Shown: positions 9,172-16,755, numbered from the stretch's first letter. The stretch is DNA of 27,723 nucleotides from an uncultured Clostridia bacterium (GCA_934167495.1 CAKPKP010000017.1:1-27723); one strand, 5' to 3'. Numbers and translations: made by a program. Notes: generated by a model not told the origin, from the letters alone.

Positions 9172-9200
9172 ATAATATCATTTATTTAGAGTTTTTTCAA
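9172..9200 (-). promoter_or_regulatory. Sigma-A promoter of the pyr-rqcP-dnaE operon
   Basis: A -35 TTGAAA (9200-9195) and -10 TATTAT (9177-9172) have a 17-bp spacer. The predicted transcript starts near 9165, only about 20 nt before the pyrC ATG. That leaves no room for a PyrR-type attenuator, so control by UMP through a leader is not visible here. A weak AT-only inverted repeat (9155-9163 with 9181-9189) spans the -10 and the edge of the ribosome site. Confidence 0.7.
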
Positions 9201-9213
9201 CACTTACATTTTA

Positions 9214-10446
9214 TTATTTTTTTCTTCTTATAATCCATCCGTTTTCAACTTCATGCGGAATTTCCAAAATTACCTTTTGTTCTGCTACTCCTGGATTTAC
9301 AGTATGAATTTCTTCATCTGTATCTATATCCCATAATTTTTCTATTTTAAACTCTATTGGTTTTATTTCTTTTGGAACTAATAATTCTAAAGTATCACCT
9401 ACTGTTAATTTATTTCTTATTTCTATAACAGTTCTTTTGCTATCTTTTGGTTCTATTACTTTTCCTCCAAATTCATATTCTGCATTATATTGTCTTCCTG
9501 AATAATCTTGAAAATCTTTATTATCTCTACTATTAAAATAAAATGTAGTAAGTCCTCTTGTTTTTGTTTTTTCTAATTCATTCAAATATTTTGTATAATC
9601 GTAATTACTAGGATCTTTTTTGTAATCATCTATAGCATTTCTATATGCATTTATTACAGTTGCTAAATAATATTCTGTTTTTAATCTTCCTTCTATTTTT
9701 ATACTATCTATTCCCATATCAATTATCTCTGGAATTTCTTTTATTAAACATAAATCTTTAGATGAAAAAATATAAGTTCCTTTATTATCTGATTCTACTG
9801 GCATTAAGTTTCCAGGTTTATTAGTTTCTTCAACATATACATTATAAGCCCATCTGCAACTTTGAGCACAGTCTCCTAAATTTGCACTTCTTTGAGCTAA
9901 GAAATCGCTTAAGAAGCATCTTCCGGAATAACCAAAACATATAGCACCATGTGCAAAAATTTCGACTTCTAATTCTTCTGGTTTATTTTTCATTATTTCT
10001 TTTATTTGCTCTTTATTTAATTCTCTTCCTAAAATTACTCTTTTCGCACCATTCTTATACCAAAAATTTGCTGTATGATAACTTACTGTATTTGCTTGTG
10101 TACTTATATGTAAAGGAATATCTGGTGCTTCTTCTCTTATAATATCGACAATTCCTCCATCTGATACTATTACACCATCTACCTTTAGCTTATTTAATAA
10201 TCTTGCTTGTTTTTTTATCTCCTCATAGCTTTCATCCCAAGCATAAATATTCATTGCAACATTTATTTTTTTATTAATTGATTTTGCATATTCAACTGTT
10301 TTTATAAGTTCACTTTCTTGCATTTGAGTTCTCGTTCTTAAAGATAAATCATGTGTTCCTACATATACGCAATCCGCTCCATACATATATGCAATTTTTG
10401 CTTTTTCAAAAGAACCAGCTGGTGCCAATAATTCTATTTCTTTCAT
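9214..10446 (-). CDS. U32 family peptidase, probable tRNA hydroxylation (TrhP-like) protein
   Basis: About 410 residues. LLAPAGSFEKAKIAYMYGADCVYVG at the N-terminus and EIFAHGAICFGYSGRCFLSDFLAQRSANLGDCAQSCRWAY (about residues 165-205) are the U32 signature, including its cysteine set. Family members were first called collagenase-like proteases. Better-studied ones (TrhP in E. coli, YrrN/YrrO in Bacillus) work in prephenate-dependent hydroxylation of U34 in tRNA, so that role is the likelier one. The ATG at 10446 sits 5 nt after GGAGG; an in-frame ATG at 10458 overlaps that site and is less likely. It has its own promoter and is not separated from the pyr operon by a strong terminator, so some read-through is possible. 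Confidence 0.9.
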   Translation of the reverse strand: MKEIELLAPAGSFEKAKIAYMYGADCVYVGTHDLSLRTRTQMQESELIKTVEYAKSINKKINVAMNIYAWDESYEEIKKQARLLNKLKVDGVIVSDGGIVDIIREEAPDIPLHISTQANTVSYHTANFWYKNGAKRVILGRELNKEQIKEIMKNKPEELEVEIFAHGAICFGYSGRCFLSDFLAQRSANLGDCAQSCRWAYNVYVEETNKPGNLMPVESDNKGTYIFSSKDLCLIKEIPEIIDMGIDSIKIEGRLKTEYYLATVINAYRNAIDDYKKDPSNYDYTKYLNELEKTKTRGLTTFYFNSRDNKDFQDYSGRQYNAEYEFGGKVIEPKDSKRTVIEIRNKLTVGDTLELLVPKEIKPIEFKIEKLWDIDTDEEIHTVNPGVAEQKVILEIPHEVENGWIIRRKK

Positions 10447-10491
10447 ATATTCCTCCATTTTTTACTTCTCTGATTAATATTCGTATTATTC

Positions 10492-10520
10492 ATTATACTA
10501 CATATAACATAATTTGTAAA
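10492..10520 (-). promoter_or_regulatory. Sigma-A promoter of the U32 peptidase gene
   Basis: A -35 TTTACA (10520-10515), 17-bp spacer, and perfect -10 TATAAT (10497-10492), about 45 bp upstream of the start codon. It is divergent from the promoter at 10566-10594. Confidence 0.78.
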
Positions 10521-10565
10521 TCAGTAACATTTTTCTTTCAAAATTAAGCTTATTTTTGTTTTTAG

Positions 10566-10594
10566 TTGATTTTTTGCGTATTTGGTGGTATAAA
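10566..10594 (+). promoter_or_regulatory. Sigma-A promoter of the HIT-like gene
   Basis: TTGATT (10566-10571), a 17-bp spacer, and TATAAA (10589-10594), about 48 bp before the start codon at 10643. Confidence 0.65.
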
Positions 10595-10642
10595 TAATAT
10601 ATGCTTAATTGCAAATTTATATTTTAGAAAGGATAATGCCAT

Positions 10643-11707
10643 ATGAAAAAATCGCGGAAATTGTTTGTCTTGTCTGGCTCAGAAAGAGATGTAAATATCG
10701 TTATTGAAGAGCTTTCATGCAGATACAAAGCTTTAATTTCTGCTAATTTTTGTACAGAAAATGATATCTGTGCTATTTTTAACATTAATAAAAGCATTGT
10801 TTGCGCACAAGAAAACTTTTCTATTCTTCCAAACAAATTTCTCAAAGATGCTATATGTATCAAAATCATAAACAATTGGTCAATCAATAAAAATGATTTA
10901 ACTCAAGACTTCATTAATATTGATGCTGAGTCTATACCTTGCCAATTTAAAATGATTGCTGACAAATATAATTGCGATCTTGGAGACGAAACAGAAGACG
11001 TTTTCGCACTTACAGGAAATAAAATTATAAAAAATTGTAATCTTTGTGCTCCATGCTCTTCTTCCGATAATGGCAAAAACATAAACAGAGTCATTTATAT
11101 GAATGACAATTTTTTTGTTATGCCAACATTAGGTGGATTTTTAAAAGGTGATTTACTTATTATTCCAAAGAGACATGTTTTTTCGATTGCAAGTCTTCCT
11201 AAAGATTTTAGGTCAGATTTCTTAAAAGTTTTATCAGATACTAAATATATCTTGAACTTGACTTACAAAGTTTCTGATTTTCTAATCTGGGAAAATGGTA
11301 GTAATATGCATAGCAAAAATATCGCTAAAGATTCTATTACTCATGCAAATGTACATATTGTACCTACTTCAAAGGTTACAGCAAAAATAATAAAGGAAAA
11401 ATACAATGTTCCTTTATCTCCTATTTCTTTTGATCAGCTCACAAATTATTCTAACGCTTCTTATTTACTCTTAAAGAGTGATGATGGCTGGGAAATATGT
11501 TCAGATCCTAGATTTTACATTCCTAGACAATTTGTAAGACAGGTTTTAGCCGAGCGTTATAATATTCCTGGAGATCAATGGAATTGGCGAATTCATCCTC
11601 TTATAGATAGTTTAAACCGTACTACGGACCAAATTACAAGTGCTTTAAAAGCAAATTGGTCTAAGCTTCCTAATCATATAAGGGAAAATTGCAGAATGTT
11701 TTTATAA
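10643..11707 (+). CDS. HIT-like domain protein with atypical triad
   Basis: A 354-residue protein. Residues about 131-245 look like a HIT (histidine triad) domain: a CNLCAPC cysteine cluster (132-138, possible zinc ligands), VMPTLGGFLKGDLLIIPKRHVFSI (159-182), WENG (216-219) and ITHANVHIVP (232-241). Known HIT enzymes, nucleotide hydrolases and transferases, read H-x-H-x-H at the last motif, and the middle His is the nucleophile. Here it reads H234-A-N236-V-H238, so the nucleophile position appears to be Asn. I do not recognise the N-terminal 130 residues or the C-terminal 110. It has an AAAGGA site 9 nt before the ATG, its own promoter and its own terminator. It runs against its neighbours and its sequence is less AT-rich than theirs, so acquisition by transfer is plausible. 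Substrate and activity are unknown. Confidence 0.8.
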   Translation: MKKSRKLFVLSGSERDVNIVIEELSCRYKALISANFCTENDICAIFNINKSIVCAQENFSILPNKFLKDAICIKIINNWSINKNDLTQDFINIDAESIPCQFKMIADKYNCDLGDETEDVFALTGNKIIKNCNLCAPCSSSDNGKNINRVIYMNDNFFVMPTLGGFLKGDLLIIPKRHVFSIASLPKDFRSDFLKVLSDTKYILNLTYKVSDFLIWENGSNMHSKNIAKDSITHANVHIVPTSKVTAKIIKEKYNVPLSPISFDQLTNYSNASYLLLKSDDGWEICSDPRFYIPRQFVRQVLAERYNIPGDQWNWRIHPLIDSLNRTTDQITSALKANWSKLPNHIRENCRMFL

Positions 11708-11734
11708 TTTTTATTTTTTCATTGAATTAATCCG

Positions 11735-11780
11735 AAAAAGGTTAATAGCAGTTCATAATTGAATTACTATTAACCTTTTT
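11735..11780 (+). terminator. Terminator of the HIT-like gene
   Basis: A perfect 14-bp stem (11735-11748 with 11767-11780) contains GGTTAATAG/CTATTAACC, with a small extra TTCA/TGAA stem inside the loop, and is followed by more T residues on the plus strand. Confidence 0.88.
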
Positions 11781-11874
11781 TTATCTAATATGATTAAAAT
11801 GCCTAAAAATATTGAGATGTAAACTATTTTAGAAGTTTGCACCCCAACTATTGACATTGAACCTTTTTTGCAAA

Positions 11875-11913
11875 CAAAAAATCAACCAGATTTTACTTCT
11901 GATTGATTTTTTT
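11875..11913 (-). terminator. Terminator of the Val-Asp-Phe tRNA cluster
   Basis: The arms 11875-11890 and 11898-11913 pair over 16 bp around a 7-nt loop. The single plus-strand C/A mismatch becomes a G-U pair in the minus-strand RNA, and the plus-strand A-run becomes the U-tract. The T-run on the other side could also let it work on the plus strand. Confidence 0.8.
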
Positions 11914-11932
11914 ACCTGAACAAAAACTTTGT

Positions 11933-12008
11933 TGGTGGCTCGAAGTGGAATCGAACCACTGACACGGGGATTTTCAGTCCCCTGCTCTACCAACTGAGCT
12001 ATCGAGCC
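11933..12008 (-). tRNA. tRNA-Phe (GAA)
   Basis: A 76-nt gene with encoded CCA end. It begins GGCTCGATAGCTCAG, the anticodon loop is CTGAAAA with anticodon GAA, the T-arm contains GGTTCGATTCC, and the acceptor pairs GGCTCGA with TCGAGCC. It is the last gene of the cluster, before the terminator at 11875-11913. Confidence 0.97.
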
Positions 12009-12018
12009 ATTATATTAA

Positions 12019-12050
12019 AAAATATCTAGTTATTACTAGCTAGATATTTT
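12019..12050 (-). other. Inter-tRNA hairpin between tRNA-Asp and tRNA-Phe
   Basis: An 11-bp perfect inverted repeat (AAAATATCTAG at 12019-12029 with CTAGATATTTT at 12040-12050) fills the short spacer between the two tRNA genes. It lacks a clear U-tract in the minus-strand RNA, so an RNase-processing signal is likelier than a full terminator. Confidence 0.5.
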
Positions 12051-12051
12051 A

Positions 12052-12128
12052 TGGCGACCCGGAACGGGCTCGAACCGTCGACCTCTAGCGTGACAGGCTA
12101 GCGTTCTAACCAACTGAACTACCGGGCC
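12052..12128 (-). tRNA. tRNA-Asp (GTC)
   Basis: A 77-nt gene with encoded CCA. It begins GGCCCGGTAGTTCAG, the anticodon loop CTGTCAC gives anticodon GTC, and the T-arm is CGGTTCGAGCCCG. Acceptor pairing is complete with one G-U pair. Confidence 0.97.
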
Positions 12129-12133
12129 AAAAA

Positions 12134-12209
12134 TGGTGGTCGCAATAGGGCTCGAACCTATGACCCCCTGCTTGTAAGGCAGATGCTCTCCCAGCTGAGC
12201 TATGCGACC
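12134..12209 (-). tRNA. tRNA-Val (TAC)
   Basis: A 76-nt gene with encoded CCA. It begins GGTCGCATAGCTCAG, the anticodon loop CTTACAA gives anticodon TAC, the T-arm contains GGTTCGAGCCC, and the acceptor pairs GGTCGCA with TGCGACC. It is the first gene of the cluster, next to a consensus promoter. Confidence 0.97.
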
Positions 12210-12229
12210 ATGTCCTTTCGACATGACTT

Positions 12230-12258
12230 AGTATACATGATTTTTTATAATCTGTCAA
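12230..12258 (-). promoter_or_regulatory. Consensus promoter of the tRNA Val-Asp-Phe cluster
   Basis: A perfect -35 TTGACA (12258-12253), 17-bp spacer, and -10 TATACT (12235-12230), about 20 bp upstream of the mature tRNA-Val end. Confidence 0.88.
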
Positions 12259-12334
12259 TAGTAAATTTTAATTTTTTTTAATTTTTTTTCTTTTTTTAGT
12301 TTCACTAATGAATTTTTACGTTTATTGCTACATT

Positions 12335-13246
12335 TCAGCTATTTTTACCATTTATATTTATTTTGTAAATTTGTAAATCATCTAAATAAAAAATCTTGTC
12401 ATCTACAACATTTATAAAAGTATCTCCACCATTTATTTTTACAATATCTTTTATTTCCATGTTTTCAACATTTAAACTATAAATCATTCCATTATTATAA
12501 TAGTATATTATATTATCTACAACGTTAAAATGTTCTGCTACTACTTCACTGCTTACTAATTGGGATTTATTATTTTTTAAATTTATTCTTTCTAATCTAT
12601 TTGAATTAATTCCAATATAATATATATAATCACCTGTAACTTGAAAACTTTTTGCTGTTTCTGCTTTTGCTAACTCTTTATCTTTACTACCATCTAAATT
12701 CATTCTTCTTATTCTATTATTAAGATCTGTGTAGTATATATAATTTTTAGTTACTTGAAAATTCTGCACAGGAGTTTCTGAAATTTTATTTTTCTTTTCT
12801 CCTGAAATACTTATTTTGGTTATATAATTTTTTTCATTTTCATTATTTAAATAATATACCCATTCGTCTTCAACATAAATTGATGTATATATAGAATTTA
12901 TATTTGCTATTACTGATTTTTCTGTTCCATCTTTCTTTATTTTTATTATATTCAATTTATAACTCTCACCTAATGTTACATAAAAAATCCAATCATTTTG
13001 AATATTAATTGAGTATGCTAAATCATCTATTATAAGTGTTTCTTCACCGTTTTTATCTATTTTATATATTCCTTCTGGATATTTATCATAATATATGTTC
13101 TCACCATCTTTTATAGCTAATCCCATATTCATTAAATTTCCATTATATTTTTCCTCAGTTTTTGGATTATTCAAATCAATTATAAATTTAATAGCAATTA
13201 CAATTAATATAATTGCTATTATAATAAAGATATATCTTTTTTTCAT
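12335..13246 (-). CDS. Membrane-anchored DUF5050-like beta-propeller protein
   Basis: 303 residues: an N-terminal membrane anchor (residues 4-22), then about seven repeats that each read roughly 'x-IYY-x(n)-I-x-K/R-I-x-x-x-G' (for example GENIYYDKYPEGIYKIDKNG, KNYIYYTDLNNRIRRMNLDG and DDKIFYLDDLQIYKININGK). This is the DUF5050 pattern, expected to fold as a beta-propeller. Seven repeats would make a complete ring facing the outside of the membrane. No enzyme motif is seen; a binding or scaffold role is inference. It starts 10 bp after the stop of the 502-residue anchored protein, so the two probably work together. Confidence 0.78.
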   Translation of the reverse strand: MKKRYIFIIIAIILIVIAIKFIIDLNNPKTEEKYNGNLMNMGLAIKDGENIYYDKYPEGIYKIDKNGEETLIIDDLAYSINIQNDWIFYVTLGESYKLNIIKIKKDGTEKSVIANINSIYTSIYVEDEWVYYLNNENEKNYITKISISGEKKNKISETPVQNFQVTKNYIYYTDLNNRIRRMNLDGSKDKELAKAETAKSFQVTGDYIYYIGINSNRLERINLKNNKSQLVSSEVVAEHFNVVDNIIYYYNNGMIYSLNVENMEIKDIVKINGGDTFINVVDDKIFYLDDLQIYKININGKNS

Positions 13247-13256
13247 TTATTTACCT

Positions 13257-14765
13257 CTATTGCTCAATATTATTTTCTTCGTTTCCACCATTTTGCTCTG
13301 GTAATGATACTACTGTACTCTGCATATTATTGTTTATTATATTTAATGTTGTTAATTTTTCTTTATATACTGTAACTATTTTTTCAACTATAGAGTTTCT
13401 TACTAATAATAAATCTTCATCTGATAAAGAGTCTAAAAATAAACAATTATCATCTGTTAATTTATCTATATTAACATTTCCAAAATTAACTTTATTTTCA
13501 AGTTTTACGACAGTATTATTTTCTGAATCTTTATAAGATATTTCTAAATTATTCTTTATAGTAGCTGATGTAGAATTTCCATCTATGTTAAAATCAATAA
13601 TAATTTTTTTATTTACTTCTCCTTTTGAAATATAACCAATATCCAATGTCAAATTATTTTGATCATCTCTCTTCATGTTTATATTTAAACCATTCTTTTC
13701 TTCTGTAGTATTTTCTAAATAAGTCATATTAATTTTATTTAAACTATTATCACTTATGAAATCAACTTCAATATCAGCTTGATTATAAATATCACATCTT
13801 ATTTTTATAACATTTTCTTCATTAATATACAAAGTTAATTTCATTTTTTCATTATCATTAGTTTCTTGTGAATTTGCCTCGTCTATATATTTTTGAATTC
13901 TACTTTTTATTTTATCTTGTGTTATATTTTTATTCTCTATAATTTGAAATTTTTGAGCTATTGTATTTATTAATTCATCATCATTTTTTATTTCGTTTAG
14001 TATATTTACATATAAGTTTTTAAATTCATTTTCATTTAAAACAACATTATATGCTAATGTTGTATAACTTTTATTATCTACATTAACTATAACATCTCTT
14101 TGAACATTAAATCTCTCTGGAGCAATCTGATTATATAAATAATCTTTATATTTATTTTTTACACTTTCTTTATATTCACCATCTAAATATAAAAAATCTC
14201 CAAACTTTATATCATCAAAATTTTCAGGTATTGAAACTGCTGTAATTACGCCTATTTTCTTCAAAACATCTTTTAAATTGTTTAAATCTAATCCTACATA
14301 TTTATTAACTATTTCGTCAGATTTTATCGCAAATTTATTATTCTCCTTTATTTCTTGTACAGAAATTATATCATTATTGGCATATTTTAATTTTATATCA
14401 GCAAAATTTAATGAATTACCTACATCTTTTTTTGTAGAATATTCTAATGTAGCTTTGTTTAAATCATATCCATTCCACATATTTTTATTTGTATTTATAG
14501 AAACTGTTGTAGCTGTTTCATTATTTTCATTTTCTACTCTATTTATAATATTTACATATTCATCTGTATTTAATATTTTCTCTATATTAGTATTAGCTAA
14601 GTAATAAAAGAATTCTTTTTTATTAGTATCATCTATAATTTCTTCTTTTACATTTAATTTAAAATATACATATGCTGATACTGAACCTACAAGTGCAAGT
14701 ACAACTAAGATTATTACAAATATTAAAACTGCTTTTCCATTATTATTTTTTCTAAAAAAATTCAT
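13257..14765 (-). CDS. Large membrane-anchored extracytoplasmic protein, unknown function
   Basis: 502 residues: a short basic N-terminus (MNFFRKNNNGK), one membrane segment (about residues 12-34), and a long Asn/Lys/Asp-rich extracytoplasmic part without recognised catalytic residues. Beta-strand-like alternation over residues 80-460 suggests repeated sheet domains. The tail (about 480-502) is low-complexity Asn/Glu/Gln. GGAGG sits 6 nt before the ATG. It is first in a two-gene unit with the DUF5050-like propeller protein. I do not recognise the family; proteins of this architecture are common in Clostridia envelopes. Confidence 0.75.
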   Translation of the reverse strand: MNFFRKNNNGKAVLIFVIILVVLALVGSVSAYVYFKLNVKEEIIDDTNKKEFFYYLANTNIEKILNTDEYVNIINRVENENNETATTVSINTNKNMWNGYDLNKATLEYSTKKDVGNSLNFADIKLKYANNDIISVQEIKENNKFAIKSDEIVNKYVGLDLNNLKDVLKKIGVITAVSIPENFDDIKFGDFLYLDGEYKESVKNKYKDYLYNQIAPERFNVQRDVIVNVDNKSYTTLAYNVVLNENEFKNLYVNILNEIKNDDELINTIAQKFQIIENKNITQDKIKSRIQKYIDEANSQETNDNEKMKLTLYINEENVIKIRCDIYNQADIEVDFISDNSLNKINMTYLENTTEEKNGLNINMKRDDQNNLTLDIGYISKGEVNKKIIIDFNIDGNSTSATIKNNLEISYKDSENNTVVKLENKVNFGNVNIDKLTDDNCLFLDSLSDEDLLLVRNSIVEKIVTVYKEKLTTLNIINNNMQSTVVSLPEQNGGNEENNIEQ

Positions 14766-14790
14766 ATATTCCTCCCATGCTAATATTCGA

Positions 14791-14820
14791 ATTATATTAT
14801 ACTATAAAAATAAAAAAAAT
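14791..14820 (-). promoter_or_regulatory. Putative promoter of the 14765/13246 gene pair
   Basis: TATAAT occurs at 14801-14796 (and again overlapping at 14796-14791). TTGTTA with an 18-bp spacer lies inside the arm of the terminator just upstream, so the -35 call is weak. Confidence 0.4.
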
Positions 14821-14846
14821 AACAAGCCTCTTATCTTGTTATTTTT
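14815..14846 (-). terminator. Terminator downstream of the 40-residue ORF
   Basis: A perfect 12-bp stem (AAAAATAACAAG at 14815-14826 with CTTGTTATTTTT at 14835-14846) has an 8-nt loop and an A-run that gives a U-tract on the minus strand. It also has a T-run on the plus side. Confidence 0.85.
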
Positions 14847-14868
14847 CTTATTTATTACCATTTCTATA

Positions 14869-14991
14869 CTATTTCTCTTTCATTTCATATAATATGCAAA
14901 ACAAATCTTCTAATTTACTTTTTCCACTATCACTCAACTCATCAAAAATTTCATTATATAAATTCGCATATCTATCATATAATTCATCCAT
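14869..14991 (-). CDS. Small acidic ORF, 40 residues
   Basis: This ORF begins MDELYDRYANLYNEIFDELS and ends LFCILYEMKEK. It is acidic and strongly helical in appearance, with one cysteine. It occupies most of the gap between the dehydrogenase and the anchored-protein gene, and has a GAGGTGA ribosome site 5-6 nt before its ATG, promoter candidates upstream and a strong terminator 20 bp downstream. These signals make it a good coding candidate despite its size. No family is recognised; a small cytosolic partner protein is possible. Confidence 0.6.
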   Translation of the reverse strand: MDELYDRYANLYNEIFDELSDSGKSKLEDLFCILYEMKEK

Positions 14992-15020
14992 TATATTCAC
15001 CTCACATTTGTATATACAAC

Positions 15021-15061
15021 ATTATACTGTATAGGATAATATATATAAAGATTAATGTCAA
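15021..15061 (-). promoter_or_regulatory. Promoter region of the 40-residue ORF
   Basis: A perfect -35 TTGACA (15061-15056) has TATCCT 17 bp away (15038-15033). A perfect TATAAT lies closer to the gene (15026-15021) but lacks a good -35. Either could be used. Confidence 0.55.
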
Positions 15062-15077
15062 TATATTCCAATTAATA

Positions 15078-16625
15078 TTAACTTAATATTTTTATTGCAC
15101 ACTTTATTCCGTCCACTCCAGCTGACATTATTCCTCCTGCATACCCAGCTCCTTCACCACAAGGATAAAGTCCCTTTATATTCGAACATAATTCTTCATT
15201 TCTTAGTATTTTTATTGGTGAAGAACTTCTTGTTTCAACACCAGTTAATATTGCGTCTTCTTTTGCAAAGCCTTTTATTTTTTTATCAAAATATACGATT
15301 CCTTCTTTTAATGTTTTTGAAACAAACTCTGGTAATATATCATTTAAATTAGAAAGAGTTACTCCTGGTTTATATGTTGGTTTTACCTCTCCTATTTGTG
15401 TTGATTTTTTATTATTTAAGAAATCTCCTACTAATTGAATTGGCGCAAAATAATTTCCTCCACCTAATTTAAATGCTGCTTCTTCTAAACTTTTTTGAAA
15501 ATACATTCCTTCTAAAACATCATCACTATTAAAATCTGTTGTTTTTATATCAACTAAAACTGCACTATTAGCATTTTCTCCATCTCTTGCAAACTTACTC
15601 ATTCCGTTTGTTACTATAGTATTTTCCTCACTTGAAGATGCCATTACAGTACCTCCTGGACACATGCAAAAAGTATAACAAGAACGTTCCTCTCCATGGT
15701 ATGCCAATTTATATTCTGCTGGTGGAAGTTTCAATTTAGTTTTCTCTCCATATTGTGATTTATTTATTAACTCTTGCTTATGCTCTATTCTAACACCAAC
15801 TGAAAAATTTTTCTTTTCCATTACTACACCCTTTTCATGTAGTACTTTAAACAAATCTCTTGCACTATGACCTACTGCTAAAATAACACAATCAGTTTCT
15901 ATTCTTTCATTGCAAATTACTGCTTTTATTTCATTATTTTCAAATTCGAAATCAGTAACTTTATTATTAAATAAAAACTCTCCACCTAATCTTATAATTT
16001 CATTTCTCATGTTTCTAATTACATTTATCAAATTATCTGTTCCTATATGTGGTTTATTTATATATAAAATTTCCTTAGGAGCTCCAAAATTATAAAATTC
16101 TTGTAATACTTTTCTACATAATGGATTATTTATTCCTGTTGTAAGTTTTCCATCAGAAAAAGTTCCAGCTCCACCTTCTCCAAATTGTACATTTGAATTG
16201 CAATTTAACTTACCTGTTTTTAAAAATTCATCTACATCTTTCTTTCTCTCATCTACCGTTTTTCCTTGTTCTATTACTATTGGTTTAACTCCGTTTTGAG
16301 CTAAAGTAAGAGCCGCAAAAAGGCCTGCAGGTCCAGCGCCTATTATTACTGGCTTTTTATACTTACAATTATTTTCTATTTTGTCTATAAGTTTTTCTGA
16401 ATCATTTATAATCTTTACATTTTTTAACTTTTTTTCATTTTTAAGTTCTATATCTATCGTATAATTATAGTAAATATCATCTTTATTTCTTGCATCAATT
16501 GATTTTTTAAAAATATTCCAACTTGTAATTTCATTAATATTTATTCTATTTTTTTTGCACACATAATTTATTAATTCACTATCAGTTAAATCTTCTCTTA
16601 CTTTTATATTTTCTATTCTAACCAT
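15078..16625 (-). CDS. FAD-dependent dehydrogenase (COG2509-like)
   Basis: About 515 residues. The FAD-binding Rossmann motif GAGPAGLFAALTLAQNG is at about residues 93-109, then VIEQGKTVDERKKDV, a QFGEGGAGTFSDGKL segment, the second dinucleotide strand CVILAVGHSARD, a cysteine-containing YTFCMCPGG, and the C-terminal FAD-binding LYPCGEGAGYAGGIMSAGVDG. This is the pattern of the uncharacterised FAD-dependent dehydrogenases near the HI0933/thiazole-biosynthesis-like group. The first about 80 residues form a separate alpha/beta region usual for the family. The start at 16625 has AAGGAG 6-7 nt upstream and a promoter 25 bp beyond; a longer ORF to 16712 would run through that promoter and is rejected. 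The substrate is not known. Confidence 0.88.
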   Translation of the reverse strand: MVRIENIKVREDLTDSELINYVCKKNRININEITSWNIFKKSIDARNKDDIYYNYTIDIELKNEKKLKNVKIINDSEKLIDKIENNCKYKKPVIIGAGPAGLFAALTLAQNGVKPIVIEQGKTVDERKKDVDEFLKTGKLNCNSNVQFGEGGAGTFSDGKLTTGINNPLCRKVLQEFYNFGAPKEILYINKPHIGTDNLINVIRNMRNEIIRLGGEFLFNNKVTDFEFENNEIKAVICNERIETDCVILAVGHSARDLFKVLHEKGVVMEKKNFSVGVRIEHKQELINKSQYGEKTKLKLPPAEYKLAYHGEERSCYTFCMCPGGTVMASSSEENTIVTNGMSKFARDGENANSAVLVDIKTTDFNSDDVLEGMYFQKSLEEAAFKLGGGNYFAPIQLVGDFLNNKKSTQIGEVKPTYKPGVTLSNLNDILPEFVSKTLKEGIVYFDKKIKGFAKEDAILTGVETRSSSPIKILRNEELCSNIKGLYPCGEGAGYAGGIMSAGVDGIKCAIKILS

Positions 16626-16649
16626 TTTATTCTCCTTTTTTTCTTTATA

Positions 16650-16678
16650 ATTATATAATACTTTAAGCACTTTTACAA
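16650..16678 (-). promoter_or_regulatory. Sigma-A promoter of the FAD-dependent dehydrogenase
   Basis: TTGTAA (16678-16673), 17-bp spacer, and perfect TATAAT (16655-16650). It is divergent from the promoter at 16697-16725, with only 18 bp between the two -35 boxes. Confidence 0.72.
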
Positions 16679-16696
16679 TTTGATTTTTTACATATC

Positions 16697-16725
16697 TTGA
16701 AAAAATAGACATAATATGGTATAAT
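16697..16725 (+). promoter_or_regulatory. Sigma-A promoter of the 48-residue ORF
   Basis: TTGAAA (16697-16702), 17-bp spacer, and perfect TATAAT (16720-16725), 30 bp before the start codon. Confidence 0.8.
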
Positions 16726-16755
16726 TAATTTATAAATTTTTAAGGAGGCCATTCT

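Noticed and set aside
9155..9189. AT-only inverted repeat before pyrC as a PyrR attenuator or riboswitch
   Set aside because: It is only 9 A/T pairs and overlaps the -10 box, so most of it would not be transcribed.
10624..10887. An 87-residue minus-strand ORF opposite the HIT-like gene
   Set aside because: It is a frame shadow of the plus-strand gene and spans that gene's ribosome site.
12036..12224. A 62-residue minus-strand ORF
   Set aside because: It runs through tRNA-Asp and tRNA-Val; the peptide (IAQLGEHLPYKQ...) is a familiar artefact of translating tRNA genes.
14777..15034. An 85-residue plus-strand ORF
   Set aside because: It is antisense to the 40-residue ORF and crosses a strong terminator; no ribosome site or promoter supports it.
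16626..16712. A 29-residue upstream extension of the FAD-dependent dehydrogenase
   Set aside because: The extension would cover the gene's own promoter and overlooks the well-placed ribosome site at the internal ATG.
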